64,000 nt of DNA from Streptococcus mitis (GTDB lineage Bacteria; Bacillota; Bacilli; Lactobacillales; Streptococcaceae). The stretch lies in the NCBI GenBank assembly GCA_001560895.1, contig CP014326.1, positions 1,562,001-1,626,000 on the forward strand. The letters are read 5' to 3'. This document shows positions 1 through 9,800 of this stretch, piece after piece (within the stretch, counting starts at the first letter, position 1; each line of letters begins with the position of its first letter). Made by a program: the position numbers and the translations under genes. The notes below the pieces were generated by a model. It ran no database searches, was not told the DNA's origin, and saw nothing but the letters and a program-made list of their open reading frames with translations.

Positions 1-436
1 CTTTAGCAGGAACAAAAACTGGAATACCCTCTGCCATCTTGACCTGGTCTCCATAGCTGACCCAGTAGGGTGTTGGGATGATAACTTCATCACCTGGATT
101 GACCACAGCCATAAAGAAGGTATAGAGAGAATATTTAGCTCCAGCAGCGACTGTCACTTGATTCGGCGCTACAGAATAGCCGTAAAAGCGCTCAAAATAG
201 GCATTGACCGCCGCTTTGAGCTCTGGCAGACCTGAGGTTACTGTATAAAAAGAAGCACGCCCATCTTGAATCGATGCAATGGCGGCATCTTGAATATTTT
301 TTGGAGTAGTGAAATCTGGCTCACCCAAAGTTAGAGATAGGATATCCCTTCCCTCAGCCTTCAGTGCTTTGGCACGGGCTCCAGCAGCCAAGGTCACACT
401 TTCTTCCATTTCTAAAACACGGTTGGATAGTTTCAT
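1..436 (-). CDS. aspC: Aminotransferase class I/II, N-terminal part (gene runs off left edge)
   Basis: This is the N-terminal 145 codons of a fold-type I, PLP-dependent aminotransferase of the aspartate aminotransferase (AspC) type; the gene continues beyond base 1. The protein opens MKLSNRVLEMEES and then shows the LTLGEPDF segment and a VTSGLPELK segment typical of this family. The PLP-binding lysine would lie outside the window. The ATG at 436 overlaps the stop of the upstream tseB-like gene (ATGA), and an AAGGAGG ribosome site sits inside the end of that gene, so the two are translationally coupled. The exact amino-acid substrate cannot be read from this fragment. Confidence 0.9.
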   Translation of the reverse strand, partial: MKLSNRVLEMEESVTLAAGARAKALKAEGRDILSLTLGEPDFTTPKNIQDAAIASIQDGRASFYTVTSGLPELKAAVNAYFERFYGYSVAPNQVTVAAGAKYSLYTFFMAVVNPGDEVIIPTPYWVSYGDQVKMAEGIPVFVPAK

Positions 437-921
437 AGGCCCTCCTTATTGACCAATGCTCCTGTTTCAAAATCTACTAGATAAAAATCAGAACCTGACT
501 TAACTTCCCAGATTGGCTTGTCTTGATAGCGACCAAAGGTAATCTTGTCAATCTCGCCAGCTCCTTTTTCCTTAGAAAGAGCTTCAGCTTTTTCTTGTGA
601 AATACCCTGATTTAGCTGATAAACGTAAATCTTATGGTCATCTTTTCCGATCAGGACAGCAAGTGCTTCTTGCTGTTTATTACGACCAAGAACGCTGTAA
701 TAGGATTCCAAGCCATTGTATAAATCAACCTGATCAGCCTGCTCTAATCCTGCGTACTGCTGAGCTAATTTTTCTCCTTCACTTTTAGCTATTTGATAGG
801 GTTTCATACTCAGAAACACTAGATACAGAAAGGAAGCACTGATAACCACAAACAAAATCGTCATCCCTAGACCATACTGCCACAGTAGATTATTTTTTGC
901 TTTGTTTTGTCTTTTTTTCAC
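433..921 (-). CDS. TseB/YpmB-like membrane-anchored PepSY-type protein (DUF5590)
   Basis: A 162-aa protein with one N-terminal membrane segment (about residues 14-37) and an extracytoplasmic domain of the PepSY/DUF5590 type (lysine-rich, ending VDFETGALV). It matches the YpmB/TseB family, which in Bacillus is linked to the elongation-type penicillin-binding protein. It is co-transcribed with aspC through a 4-bp ATGA overlap; this pairing is usual in streptococci. The role in wall growth is inferred from the family; nothing in the sequence shows a catalytic site. Confidence 0.8.
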   Translation of the reverse strand: MKKRQNKAKNNLLWQYGLGMTILFVVISASFLYLVFLSMKPYQIAKSEGEKLAQQYAGLEQADQVDLYNGLESYYSVLGRNKQQEALAVLIGKDDHKIYVYQLNQGISQEKAEALSKEKGAGEIDKITFGRYQDKPIWEVKSGSDFYLVDFETGALVNKEGL

Positions 922-1062
922 TCGTCTATTTTACCATCTATTGGGCTTTATTACAAGTGAATGCAAAAACAAACCTATATTATTTCTTCCTTCAAACAAA
1001 ACCGATTTTTCTTGTTTAAAACCGAGCAATAAAAGTAAAGACACAAGCGAAATCACCGTATT

Positions 1063-1095
1063 AAAAAAACCTGAGTCTGACACTCAAGTTTTTAG
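1063..1095 (-). terminator. Rho-independent terminator after the MFS gene
   Basis: Nine-base stem (1068-1076 with 1082-1090, one G-U pair, 5-base loop), followed on the minus strand by seven Ts. It begins about 14 bases beyond the MFS stop codon. On the plus strand the stem is followed by a short T run, so it may work both ways. Confidence 0.8.
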
Positions 1096-1108
1096 AAGTT
1101 CTTTTAAT

Positions 1109-2305
1109 CTATGGTATTATTTTATTATCCATTCTTTTAGCCATTTTTCCTAAAAAGACAGGCAGTAGAAGGCTAATCAAGACTAAAAATAATCCTAGAT
1201 AAAGAAATGTTAGCACAAAGCCTAAATTGTCAATCAACCACCCTGTCAGTGGGAAGAACACAATCATACTTAGGCTAAACATCATAGAGTAAACACTTAG
1301 CATGGTTGCCCTTACTTCACTTGGAAGGCGCCCTTGCAAATCATTGTCAAAAATCGGCTGAAAAAGAGCATATAGAGCATTACTAATCAAATAAATCAAA
1401 ATATAGATTAGAGGTGTTCCAAAGTAGGACAGCAGGTAGGTAATTCCAGTCAGCATGACGAGAATAGGGAAAATCTTCAAGGTGGCATATTTCTTTCCAA
1501 TCTTACTCGCTAGATAGACTGCGACGATATTCAAGAGACTACCAAGTAGCATAACTGCTGAAATTTGCCAACTACTTAAATCTGGTAACTGATTTTGATA
1601 GTAAAAATAAAACATGCACATGATTGTTCCGACAATCTGAGATAAAATCATCCAGTTGAAGAGCATGGGATTTCGCTCCAACTCTTCCTTAACGGTCCAA
1701 ATAATCTGTTTCATGGTCACACTATCAGTTTTTTCTAGCTTGACAGTGGGTTCTTTCAGCATCCAAATCAGGAAAAGAACTATAATAGAAGCGGCAATCA
1801 TGATATAGTAGGTCAGATGCAATTGACCATGGACAAAAAATCCCGCCAACACTGTCCCCAAAGACCGAGTTCCTTCTGCTACTCCTGACATAAAACTTGA
1901 AATAGATAAGTAACGCTCCTTTAGTCCAGCCTCTACAGCCGAGTCATAGACCATTGCTGCGCTTGTGCCTGAATCAAAATTATAAGACAAGGCACTTACC
2001 GCCATCGCTAAGGCATAAATCCAAAAATTTCCCTGCCCAGCCAACATAAAAATAGAAGACACAATCCCTGCTATACGACTTAAATAAAGGTTGGTCTTAT
2101 AGGAATAGCGGTCAGCTAACATTCCAGATGGAATTTCACAGATAAGACTGGTCGTATGAAAGATACTTTCCAGAAGTCCAATCTGCCAAAGAGACATGCC
2201 GTTTTGACTGAGAAAGAGAATCCAAAAACTGGTAATCCCTAAAAATGCAAAAAACTCAACTCCGGCCATCAGACCAATATTTTTCCGATAATTTCTTATT
2301 AACAT
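1109..2305 (-). CDS. MFS transporter, probable drug or metabolite exporter
   Basis: A 398-aa protein with about 12 hydrophobic segments. The MFS motif A variant GMLADRYSYK lies at residues 61-70, between TM2 and TM3. I infer proton-driven export, but the substrate cannot be predicted. It is monocistronic: a terminator follows it, and the next gene on the left belongs to another unit. A 10-bp inverted repeat at 2315-2356 ends in the ribosome binding site (TTAAGGAG), so initiation could be gated by a hairpin. The neighbouring FMN reductase is divergent. Confidence 0.85.
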   Translation of the reverse strand: MLIRNYRKNIGLMAGVEFFAFLGITSFWILFLSQNGMSLWQIGLLESIFHTTSLICEIPSGMLADRYSYKTNLYLSRIAGIVSSIFMLAGQGNFWIYALAMAVSALSYNFDSGTSAAMVYDSAVEAGLKERYLSISSFMSGVAEGTRSLGTVLAGFFVHGQLHLTYYIMIAASIIVLFLIWMLKEPTVKLEKTDSVTMKQIIWTVKEELERNPMLFNWMILSQIVGTIMCMFYFYYQNQLPDLSSWQISAVMLLGSLLNIVAVYLASKIGKKYATLKIFPILVMLTGITYLLSYFGTPLIYILIYLISNALYALFQPIFDNDLQGRLPSEVRATMLSVYSMMFSLSMIVFFPLTGWLIDNLGFVLTFLYLGLFLVLISLLLPVFLGKMAKRMDNKIIP

Positions 2306-2314
2306 CTTTTCTCC

Positions 2315-2356
2315 TTAACAAGTGTATTATTATTTCTTTTGTCCGTCACTTGTTAA
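2315..2356 (-). promoter_or_regulatory. Inverted repeat overlapping the MFS ribosome binding site
   Basis: TTAACAAGTG (2315-2324) and CACTTGTTAA (2347-2356) are perfect 10-bp inverted copies separated by 22 bases. On the minus strand the right arm runs directly into the GGAG of the MFS ribosome site, 5-10 bases before the ATG. The repeat could be a repressor operator or an RNA hairpin limiting translation; sequence alone does not decide. Confidence 0.5.
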
Positions 2357-2611
2357 TCTATGCCTTACATGATCTCCACTCCTTTTAGAAGCATTCTTCA
2401 ATGCCATTATTTTCGTTTAATTGTTTATGAAATGATACCGAAAAAACTGTTCTGTAGTTTCTATTGCAAATTTTCTCGTTTATTTTAACACTTATGTCAT
2501 CATATTACAAGAGAATATAGGAATGCTCTGCGAAAACCAAGTGCATTCCAGTCACAAGTGGCTTGAGTTTCTGCAATTTTATAGTTTTCAAATAATCTTT
2601 GAGCAAATTTC

Positions 2612-2640
2612 TTGCAAGTTGTTTTGTTTTGTTGTAATAT
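2612..2640 (+). promoter_or_regulatory. Candidate sigma-A promoter for the FMN reductase
   Basis: A TTGCAA -35 (2612-2617) and a TAATAT -10 (2635-2640) are separated by 17 bases. A 10-bp palindrome GAGAATTCTC (2656-2665) lies just downstream of the expected start point and could be an operator. Confidence 0.5.
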
Positions 2641-2692
2641 ATTTTATAACAACGAGAGAATTCTCGAAAATTTAAGAAAAAGGAGACACATC

Positions 2693-3241
2693 ATGTCTAA
2701 AAAAGTTTTATTTATCGTCGGATCCCTACGCCAAGGTTCTTTCAACCACCAAATGGCCCTCGCAGCTGAGAAAGCACTTGCTGGTAAAGCAGAAGTTAGC
2801 TACCTCGATTATTCAGCTATTCCTCTCTTCAGCCAAGATTTGGAAGTTCCAACTCACCCAGCTGTAGCTGCTGCTCGTGAAGCGGTTCTAGCTGCTGATG
2901 CTATCTGGATTTTCTCTCCAGTCTACAACTTCTCTATCCCTGGTACAGTGAAAAACTTGCTTGACTGGCTATCTCGCGCTCTTGACTTATCTGATACACG
3001 TGGCGCTTCTGCCCTTCAAGACAAATTTATCACAGTATCATCTGTAGCCAATGCAGGTCACGATCAACTCTTCGCTATTTACAAAGACCTCTTGCCATTT
3101 ATCCGTACACAAGTCGTTGGTGATTTCACTGCTGCACGTGTTAATGACTCTGCTTGGGCAGACGGAAAATTGGTTCTTGAAGAAACAGTCCTAAATTCAC
3201 TTGAAAAACAAGCGGAAGACTTGGTTAATGCTATCAAATAA
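2693..3241 (+). CDS. NAD(P)H-dependent FMN reductase family flavoprotein
   Basis: A 182-aa flavodoxin-fold oxidoreductase. The phosphate-binding loop GSLRQGSFN is at residues 10-18 and the family signature SPVYNFSIPG is near residue 80. The family reduces quinones, azo compounds or FMN with NAD(P)H in the cytoplasm; the actual substrate is unknown. I chose the ATG at 2693 because AAAGGAGA sits 6-8 bases upstream and the GSLR loop then lies at the usual distance from the start. The 27 codons further upstream that stay open have no ribosome site. A terminator follows directly. Confidence 0.88.
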   Translation: MSKKVLFIVGSLRQGSFNHQMALAAEKALAGKAEVSYLDYSAIPLFSQDLEVPTHPAVAAAREAVLAADAIWIFSPVYNFSIPGTVKNLLDWLSRALDLSDTRGASALQDKFITVSSVANAGHDQLFAIYKDLLPFIRTQVVGDFTAARVNDSAWADGKLVLEETVLNSLEKQAEDLVNAIK

Positions 3242-3261
3242 AGATATTTTATGACTCATTG

Positions 3262-3285
3262 CCACCCATTTGGGTGGTTTTTTTT
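3262..3285 (+). terminator. Rho-independent terminator of the FMN reductase
   Basis: CCACCC (3262-3267) pairs with GGGTGG (3272-3277) around a 4-base loop and is followed by eight Ts. Confidence 0.9.
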
Positions 3286-3291
3286 CATACC

Positions 3292-3400
3292 TAATACTCT
3301 TCGAAAATCTCTTCAAACCACGTCAGCATCGCCTTACCGTACTCAAGTAAAGCTTGCGTCTAGCTTCCTAGTTTGCTTTGTGATTTTCATTGAGTATAAC
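3292..3400 (+). repeat. BOX element (boxA-boxC, no boxB)
   Basis: The segment begins TAATACTCTTCGAAAATCTC, contains CGTCAGCATCGCCTTACCGTA (close to the complement of the classical BOXA1R primer site), and ends with the boxC end TTTTCATTGAGTATA. About 109 bp fits boxA plus boxC with the boxB unit missing. BOX elements are typical of S. pneumoniae and close relatives. Its ends are inverted, so it can fold when transcribed. Confidence 0.88.
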
Positions 3401-3441
3401 TTAACAGTCCTGTCTAAAGCATGGAATTCTGGAAGGTCCTT

Positions 3442-3552
3442 TATAAGATATTTAATCTAGAATAGTACAATGTTGCCTCTAAAACATTTTTATAAATTAT
3501 AATAGATTAAAACTAGAATAGTGCACTACAACTCCTAAAATATTTATAGAAA
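3442..3552 (-). repeat. Two abutting half-copies of a RUP-type repeat
   Basis: Segments 3442-3497 and 3498-3552 resemble each other (both carry a CTAGAATAGT block, then a CTAAAA block and a T/A-rich tail). Both resemble the same end of the pneumococcal RUP element as I remember it, in reverse orientation. The second copy merges into the IS3 fragment next to it. This looks like repeated insertion and decay at one spot. Confidence 0.5.
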
Positions 3553-3676
3553 TTAATTTAATCATGTACCTAATATTAGAATTATTTATCCCAAATTTAT
3601 TTGAAAGCTTCTCTAAGCTATATCCTTGTTTTCTAAGTTCATAGATCTGAACTTTACCATCATAAGTTAATTTCAT
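3551..3676 (-). pseudogene. IS3-family transposase orfA, N-terminal fragment
   Basis: About 42 codons starting at the ATG at 3676 (MKLTYDGKVQIYELRKQGYS...) encode the helix-turn-helix start of an IS3-type OrfA. The reading frame then passes into RUP-like sequence at about 3551, so the rest of the element is gone. The left tip of the insertion sequence (TGAACTGCACCCC on the minus strand) is still visible at 3732. No orfB remains. The fragment cannot be an active transposase. Confidence 0.75.
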
Positions 3677-3684
3677 AATAAAAA

Positions 3685-3732
3685 CACCCCAAAAGTTAGA
3701 TTTTTTCTGTCTAACTTTTGGGGTGCAGTTCA
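3685..3732 (-). mobile_element. IS3-type left end with a 16-bp perfect hairpin over the orfA ribosome site
   Basis: CACCCCAAAAGTTAGA (3685-3700) and its exact inverted copy (3710-3725) flank a 9-base loop. On the minus strand the downstream arm contains the GGGGTG just ahead of the orfA ATG. Such a hairpin would sequester the start when the element is read through from outside, a known way for insertion sequences to limit transposase made from impinging transcripts. Confidence 0.65.
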
Positions 3733-3886
3733 ATCAAAACTCTAATACGATGCGTTTTATCATGCAGGGATCTACTGTATTTCTCCTCAAATTGAGGTTC
3801 TATATCATAGCAGCTCTACTTACTTATAGATTCAAGTTTTAATCCTCGATTAATTTATAAAAATCAGAATGCTTTAGAGATAAAGT

Positions 3887-6800
3887 CTAATCTTCTTTAC
3901 GTTTTGCAGTCAATAGTGCTGCTGACAAGGCCAAGCTAACACCTGCTAAGAAGATAGCTGTATCAGATTCTCTCTCACCAGTTTCTGGTAAGCTATTTTG
4001 ATCTTCTTTGACTGCTGAAGCCTTTCTTTCTGTAGTCTGGTTATTAGCTAAGTTCTGTACTGGATGCTCTGCTTTCTCACGAACTGGTGCTTCATGATTT
4101 CCTACTGTTTCTGGAATAGCTTTATCCCCTGGAAGTTTGCTATCTTGAGGAGTTCCTGTGTTTACCTCGTCTTTAAAGTCAGGTTTCTCATCGACTGGTG
4201 CTACCTGATTACCAACAGTCGATTGTTTCCCTTTGTATTCTGAAATGTCGTTAACTGCTCCTTCAACAAAGTTAGCACCTCCCTTGAATTCAGGGACTTC
4301 GTTGACTGCTGCTTCTACAAAGTTAGCACTGCCTTTAAATTCTGGAACTTCGTTGACTGCTGCTTCTACAAAGTTAGCACCGCCTTTGAATTCTGGAACT
4401 TCGTTGACTGGCGCATGTTCCTCACCTTTACTATTTGAAATAGATGGTTTTACTCCTACCTCAATAATGCGATCTTGAGCCTTTCTTTGTTCAGTATGAA
4501 CCAGAGTTCTAGTAGCTCCTGATACTTGAATATAGTCAACTTTTTCTCCATTTTGTCCTTCAGAAACTACACGACGTTGACCTTGAGCAAGTTCAGGATT
4601 TTCACGAATAACTTCTTTAAATGGTAGCGGAGTCTTTTCAATTTCTAAGCTTGGAGTTTCTGCTACTAAGTTCTTAACTCCTTCTGTCGGAGTTGTTTGG
4701 AAGGTTGTCTTAAAGCGTAAACGATACTCTTTCACAAGATTTCCATCTTTAGAAACAAGACGTACGAGTGTTGGAAGATTGGTATTTCCAGGATTCACAA
4801 CTGTAACTACTCCATGTCCACTAGTTGTCGCAGTGACTTTTGGTTGGGAACTCATTGCTGTTAGTGTATAATCTGTCACATTTGGATCAAAGTTTTCCAG
4901 TGCTTTTCCATCGATCGAAATAGTCGCTGATGGTGTCTCCACTTCTGCTCCCTTGCCTGCAGAGTAGGCTGTAAATTCTACAACTGCCAAACCATTAGTA
5001 GTAGCCTTACGAGTCATACGGGCACGAATAGCTGTCGTTTGAATCGGATCAAAGTTAAACTCTATTGGTTTACCAGCTACGATTTCTCCAGATGCCTTGT
5101 AAGGAATTTCTTGCCAGTTTTCTGCCTTGTTAAATGGATGGTCGGCATTTTCCTCGTAACGAGAAATCGTACTTGGTTCTGTAAAGGCAGGACCAATATA
5201 TCTTTCTAGAACCATTTTCTCTGGAGCATCTGTTCCACTATCTTTAAAGAACTGAATAGCTACTTTTCCAATGGATTGAGAGGCAATTTTTCCATCCTTC
5301 TTAAAGAGTAGGCCAACAGAAGTTTCTTGATTTTTCGGAGTACGAGACCAGTTTGTCCAACGTCCATCTTCATTGTATTTTCCATCATTGATATAGAAAA
5401 TTCTATCATGTGAAGCTGCTTGTGTATCGTTCGTTGTCGAAGCAAAGGCTTTAGAATCCGTTTCATTGTTGCTTGGATTTTCTGACAGAGCTTGGTTACC
5501 TTTAGAAACAACTGTTACCTGCATTTTGGTACTTAGATTTGTACCAATGACATGACCAGTTACCTCAAAACTTCCCTCATGTTCCGTTGCATGTTCAGGG
5601 ACCGCATCCCATTGGACAGCAAGGTTAGATTTAACCCAACCAGCTTGTGAAGGATAGTAAACTGTCACTTCAGCAGGCAATTGAAGTTGATCACCTACAT
5701 TCAAAGTCTTAGCACTATTTTCTGCAGCTACTGGTTGTGTTGACTCTTTTTCATCATCACGGAAGATGCGATATTCTTTCAGAACAGTTCCATCCTCAGC
5801 TTTTAAGATAAGACTTGTCGCACCTTTTTCACTTGTTGCAGGCACAACTGTTACCAGACCATTATTGCTAGCTGTTGCAGTGATTTCCTTGCTAGATTGA
5901 GGAATATAATAGTCTGTCTTAGATGGATTGAAATGTTCAAGCTTCTTGCCATCTACTTGGATAGAAATTTCTGAGCTTGTAGAGCTCATTACCTTATTTC
6001 CAAGGACAGTTAGCTCTGTCAAACCAACACCAGCAGTTCCATCTGCTTTCTTCATGCGCATACGAACAGCATAGGTTTCTACCTTATCAAATGTAAAGTG
6101 GTTGGTTTTACCTGCAGATAATTGTCCTGGAGCTTTGAGGTGTTCCACCTCTTTCCAGTTAGCTGCATTATTGAATGGATGATTGCTATCACGTTGGGCA
6201 TTATTGACATCATTTGGAAGATCTGGGACTTCTTGACCGACATAGTATTCAATAACATATTCTTTTGGAAGACCAATCGCTCCATCAGTATAGAAATCAA
6301 CTGAAAGATTATCAACAAAGCGTTTTGTCAAGTCTCCTGAATTACCAAACAAGATAGAAGCCCAGTCATTATCAGTATCTGTTCTCCAAGTAGTCCATCT
6401 ATTTTTAGTATCTGTCGACGTTCTTGACACAGTCAGGTCGTTCAAGGAATTAGCTGAGTCATCTCCTCCTGTATTGGATACAATGGCAGCTGGCAATTGG
6501 GAACCTGTCCATTGTTTAGAGATATTATTTCCAGCAACCACTTGACTAGAAACACGGACATGAGCCTTGGTGGTCAGATTGCTACCAGCTAAATGACCAT
6601 TGATTTCATACACCCCTTCAGTTTGACTAAAGTTAGCTGGAACCTTATCCCAAACCACATCTTTGTAGATAGTGGTTCCATTAGAATGGTAAGCACGTAC
6701 ACTAGCTGGCAATTGAACTGTCTCACCCTTAGGAAGAGTAAGGCTGATTTCCTCTGCAACTTGTAAGCCTTCTACCGTCACCGTTGCTTGAGCCTCAATA

Positions 6801-9800
6801 TCTGTACCTTCTACATGTCCTTTAAGGGTAAAGCTATGATAGTAGCTCAAATCTTTTGCATCTACCTTGTCCCAAGTTACAGCTACCTTACGAGGCAAGC
6901 CTTTATCAAATTCTGCTCCAACTTGACTAGGCAAATTCGGTTGCTGATTGATATCTGTAGAGATAGAAACAGGATGAAGTTTGACAATTTTCTTCTCTAC
7001 TTTATTTTCTTTAATCACCAATTCAGTTGCGACAGATTGCGTTTTTTCTGTTTGATTGTCAATATGAGGAGTTAAAGTAACACGACCCTTAGTATAGAGC
7101 AACAAGTTCTGTCCATTTACTTCAAGATGACCACCATCAGCTGACTTGGCTTCCAAGTGGACATCTGACGCTGCAAATTCTGTCTGTGAACCATCCTCAT
7201 AATGCCCAATCACATGATAAGGGAGAACTTGATCTTCTGTTGCTTTCTCTTTTCCTTCAACGCTTACTTCCAAACGAGTCAAAGCAGGTGCTTCCTTCAC
7301 GAATTGAATCAAATAAGTTTGAACCAAGTCACCCTTTTGGTCACTCAAAAAGACAGAAGCCTGATAACCATTATCAGCAGAAGCTTGCTGAACAGTCACT
7401 TGATAACCAGTAGTTCGAGCTCCAACACTTGGGATTTTAGCGGTGTAAGGAAGGGATACTCGGTAATAAGTCTTTCCAGGCTCAAAGTTTTCAAGAGTCT
7501 TATCTCCAACCGTGAGACCTGTAACAGTACTTTCTGTTTCCTTGTCGCTTGCGATAAAGGTTGCAGTTACTTCACGATCGTCATCTGCCAATTTACCAGT
7601 TGCTTCAGTTCGTCCACCTTCTTTAGTCAAGGCGGTAGGATCTTTCAAAGTCCAAGAAACGACATCGGTATCAATTAAGCTACCATCTGACAAAACAGCC
7701 GTAACCGTTTTATCCAAATCAGCTGCCGTTGTACCAACTGGAACTGTTGCTACCTTAGGCAACCACTTATCAAGTGCAACTACCTTGATAAGGGCTTCAG
7801 CCTTAGCTTCGAGACCTTCGACATTACCAAATACTTTTTTCTCACCTGCACTTGTAAGCAAGTCAGATGGCACTTTCCAAGTCACAGCTTTTTCCTCAAC
7901 ACTGCCGTCGCTATAAATCGCTGTTACTGTTTGTGGTAATTCCGGAGTGGTACTCACATCAGTTGTGGCCTTCACAGGAGCATAGGCTATAAAGTGACGG
8001 TTTTCTTTCTTACCAGACACGGTTGCAACTGTTGCACTATCAGATGTTAAACCAGCAGAATCTGCATAAAGAGTAAATTTACCTTCTTTTTCTGTTGATT
8101 TTACAATGACAACCCCTTTACCATTGAAGGCTTTTCTTTGCCATGTTCCATCTGCTTGAGCTTTGTAACGCTCACGGCTAGCTTGTTCTCCATTATCCAC
8201 ACCAACAATCTGTCCCTGACCATGAAGATTGAAATGAACAAGATTATTCGCTGTCGGAACAACATTCCCTTCGCCATCAACAATTTCGTAATGGATGTAA
8301 GATAAATCTTTACCATCTGCTGTGATAACATGCTCTTCTTTAGTCAGACGAACTCTTGCTGGCTCCCCAGCAGTTGTCACACTATCACGCGCAATTTCGT
8401 TGCCATTTTCATCTCGAGCAATCGCAGTCAGTGTACCTGGTTGGTATTTTACAAGCCACTCAAGATACAATTCACTTGGTTTAGCTCCCTCATGATATGG
8501 ACGCCCATCCTCTGTTCTCTTCTTAGTAAATTCCTTTTTACCAAGCGACTGACCGTTTAAGAATAATTCGACATTTGCTGCATTTGAGAAGGTACGAACT
8601 GGAACCTTTCCATCAACCAGCATCTTACGCTCCTTAAGGGTCTCATCAGTCCAGTTCCAATGTGGTAAAATGCGAACAGTTGGCTTTTCTTTAGCACTAT
8701 ACCACTCACTACGGTAAAGGTAAAAATCATTCTTCGGTAAACCAGCCGTATCGATGATACCAAAGTAAGAACTTTTTACAGGTGTATTATCTTGGTTATG
8801 CCATGGAGTTGGTTCACCGATATAGTCAATTCCTGTCCAGATAAATTGACCAGCATAGCCAGCATGATCACGGTCAAAAGTCCATGACTCAGTAGCTGTT
8901 CTTCCCCATCCAACACGGTCATTACCATAGTCAGATTGTTCATAATGACGATTTGGACGGTTATCGTGTCCAAGGATTTGAGCAGGATTGTAATAAGAAT
9001 CACGCGTTCTAGTAGCTGAAGAAGTTTCAGAACCATAGATGAGCCAGTCTGGATGAGCTCTACGAACAGCTTCATAATTACGCTCTCCATAGTTCATACC
9101 CACAGCATCCATGATTTCTGCAACTTTTAAGAAATCACCTGTCGCTGCACGACTAAATTTATTCTCACCCATAGTAACATAACGCTCGGTATCAATCGCT
9201 TTAATGACAGCCTTCAAACGTTTAGCAGTTTCGATAGAACGAGGACTACCATTTGCTTCCTCTACCTCATTTCCAAGAGACCACATCACAATAGACGGAT
9301 TGTTCTTATCACGCTCTACCATTGTTCTAAGATCAAAATCAGACCATTTCTCTCCCTTCTTAGCCTCTGGATGAGTTGCATCTTGATCAAAGAAGCGTCC
9401 ATAGTCGTAAGTCTTCTTGCCACCATACCAGGTATCAAAAGCCTCCTCCTGAACCAAAAGTCCTAGACTCGCCGCAGCATCTAGCAATTGAGGGCTCGCT
9501 GGGTTGTGGGTTGTACGAATGGAGTTCACTCCCATATCTTTCAGAAGTTTTAATTTACGATAAGTAGCCTTATAATTTTCTTCTGCACCCAAAGCTCCGT
9601 TATCATGGTGAATACTTACTCCGTGGAATTTCATGCGTTCACCATTCAGAGAGAAACCATCCTTAGCTGTCCAGTTGAAATAACGGTAACCGAATGTATC
9701 TTCTGTTACATCAACTAACTGGCCTTCTTTATAGACTTTTGTTTTAAGAACATAAAGTTGAGGATGGTAACTTTTCATTGTCCAAAGAGTTGGCTGATTG

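Noticed and set aside
3251..3460. Plus-strand open frame over the BOX element
   Set aside because: It starts inside the terminator of the FMN reductase and runs through a non-coding repeat.
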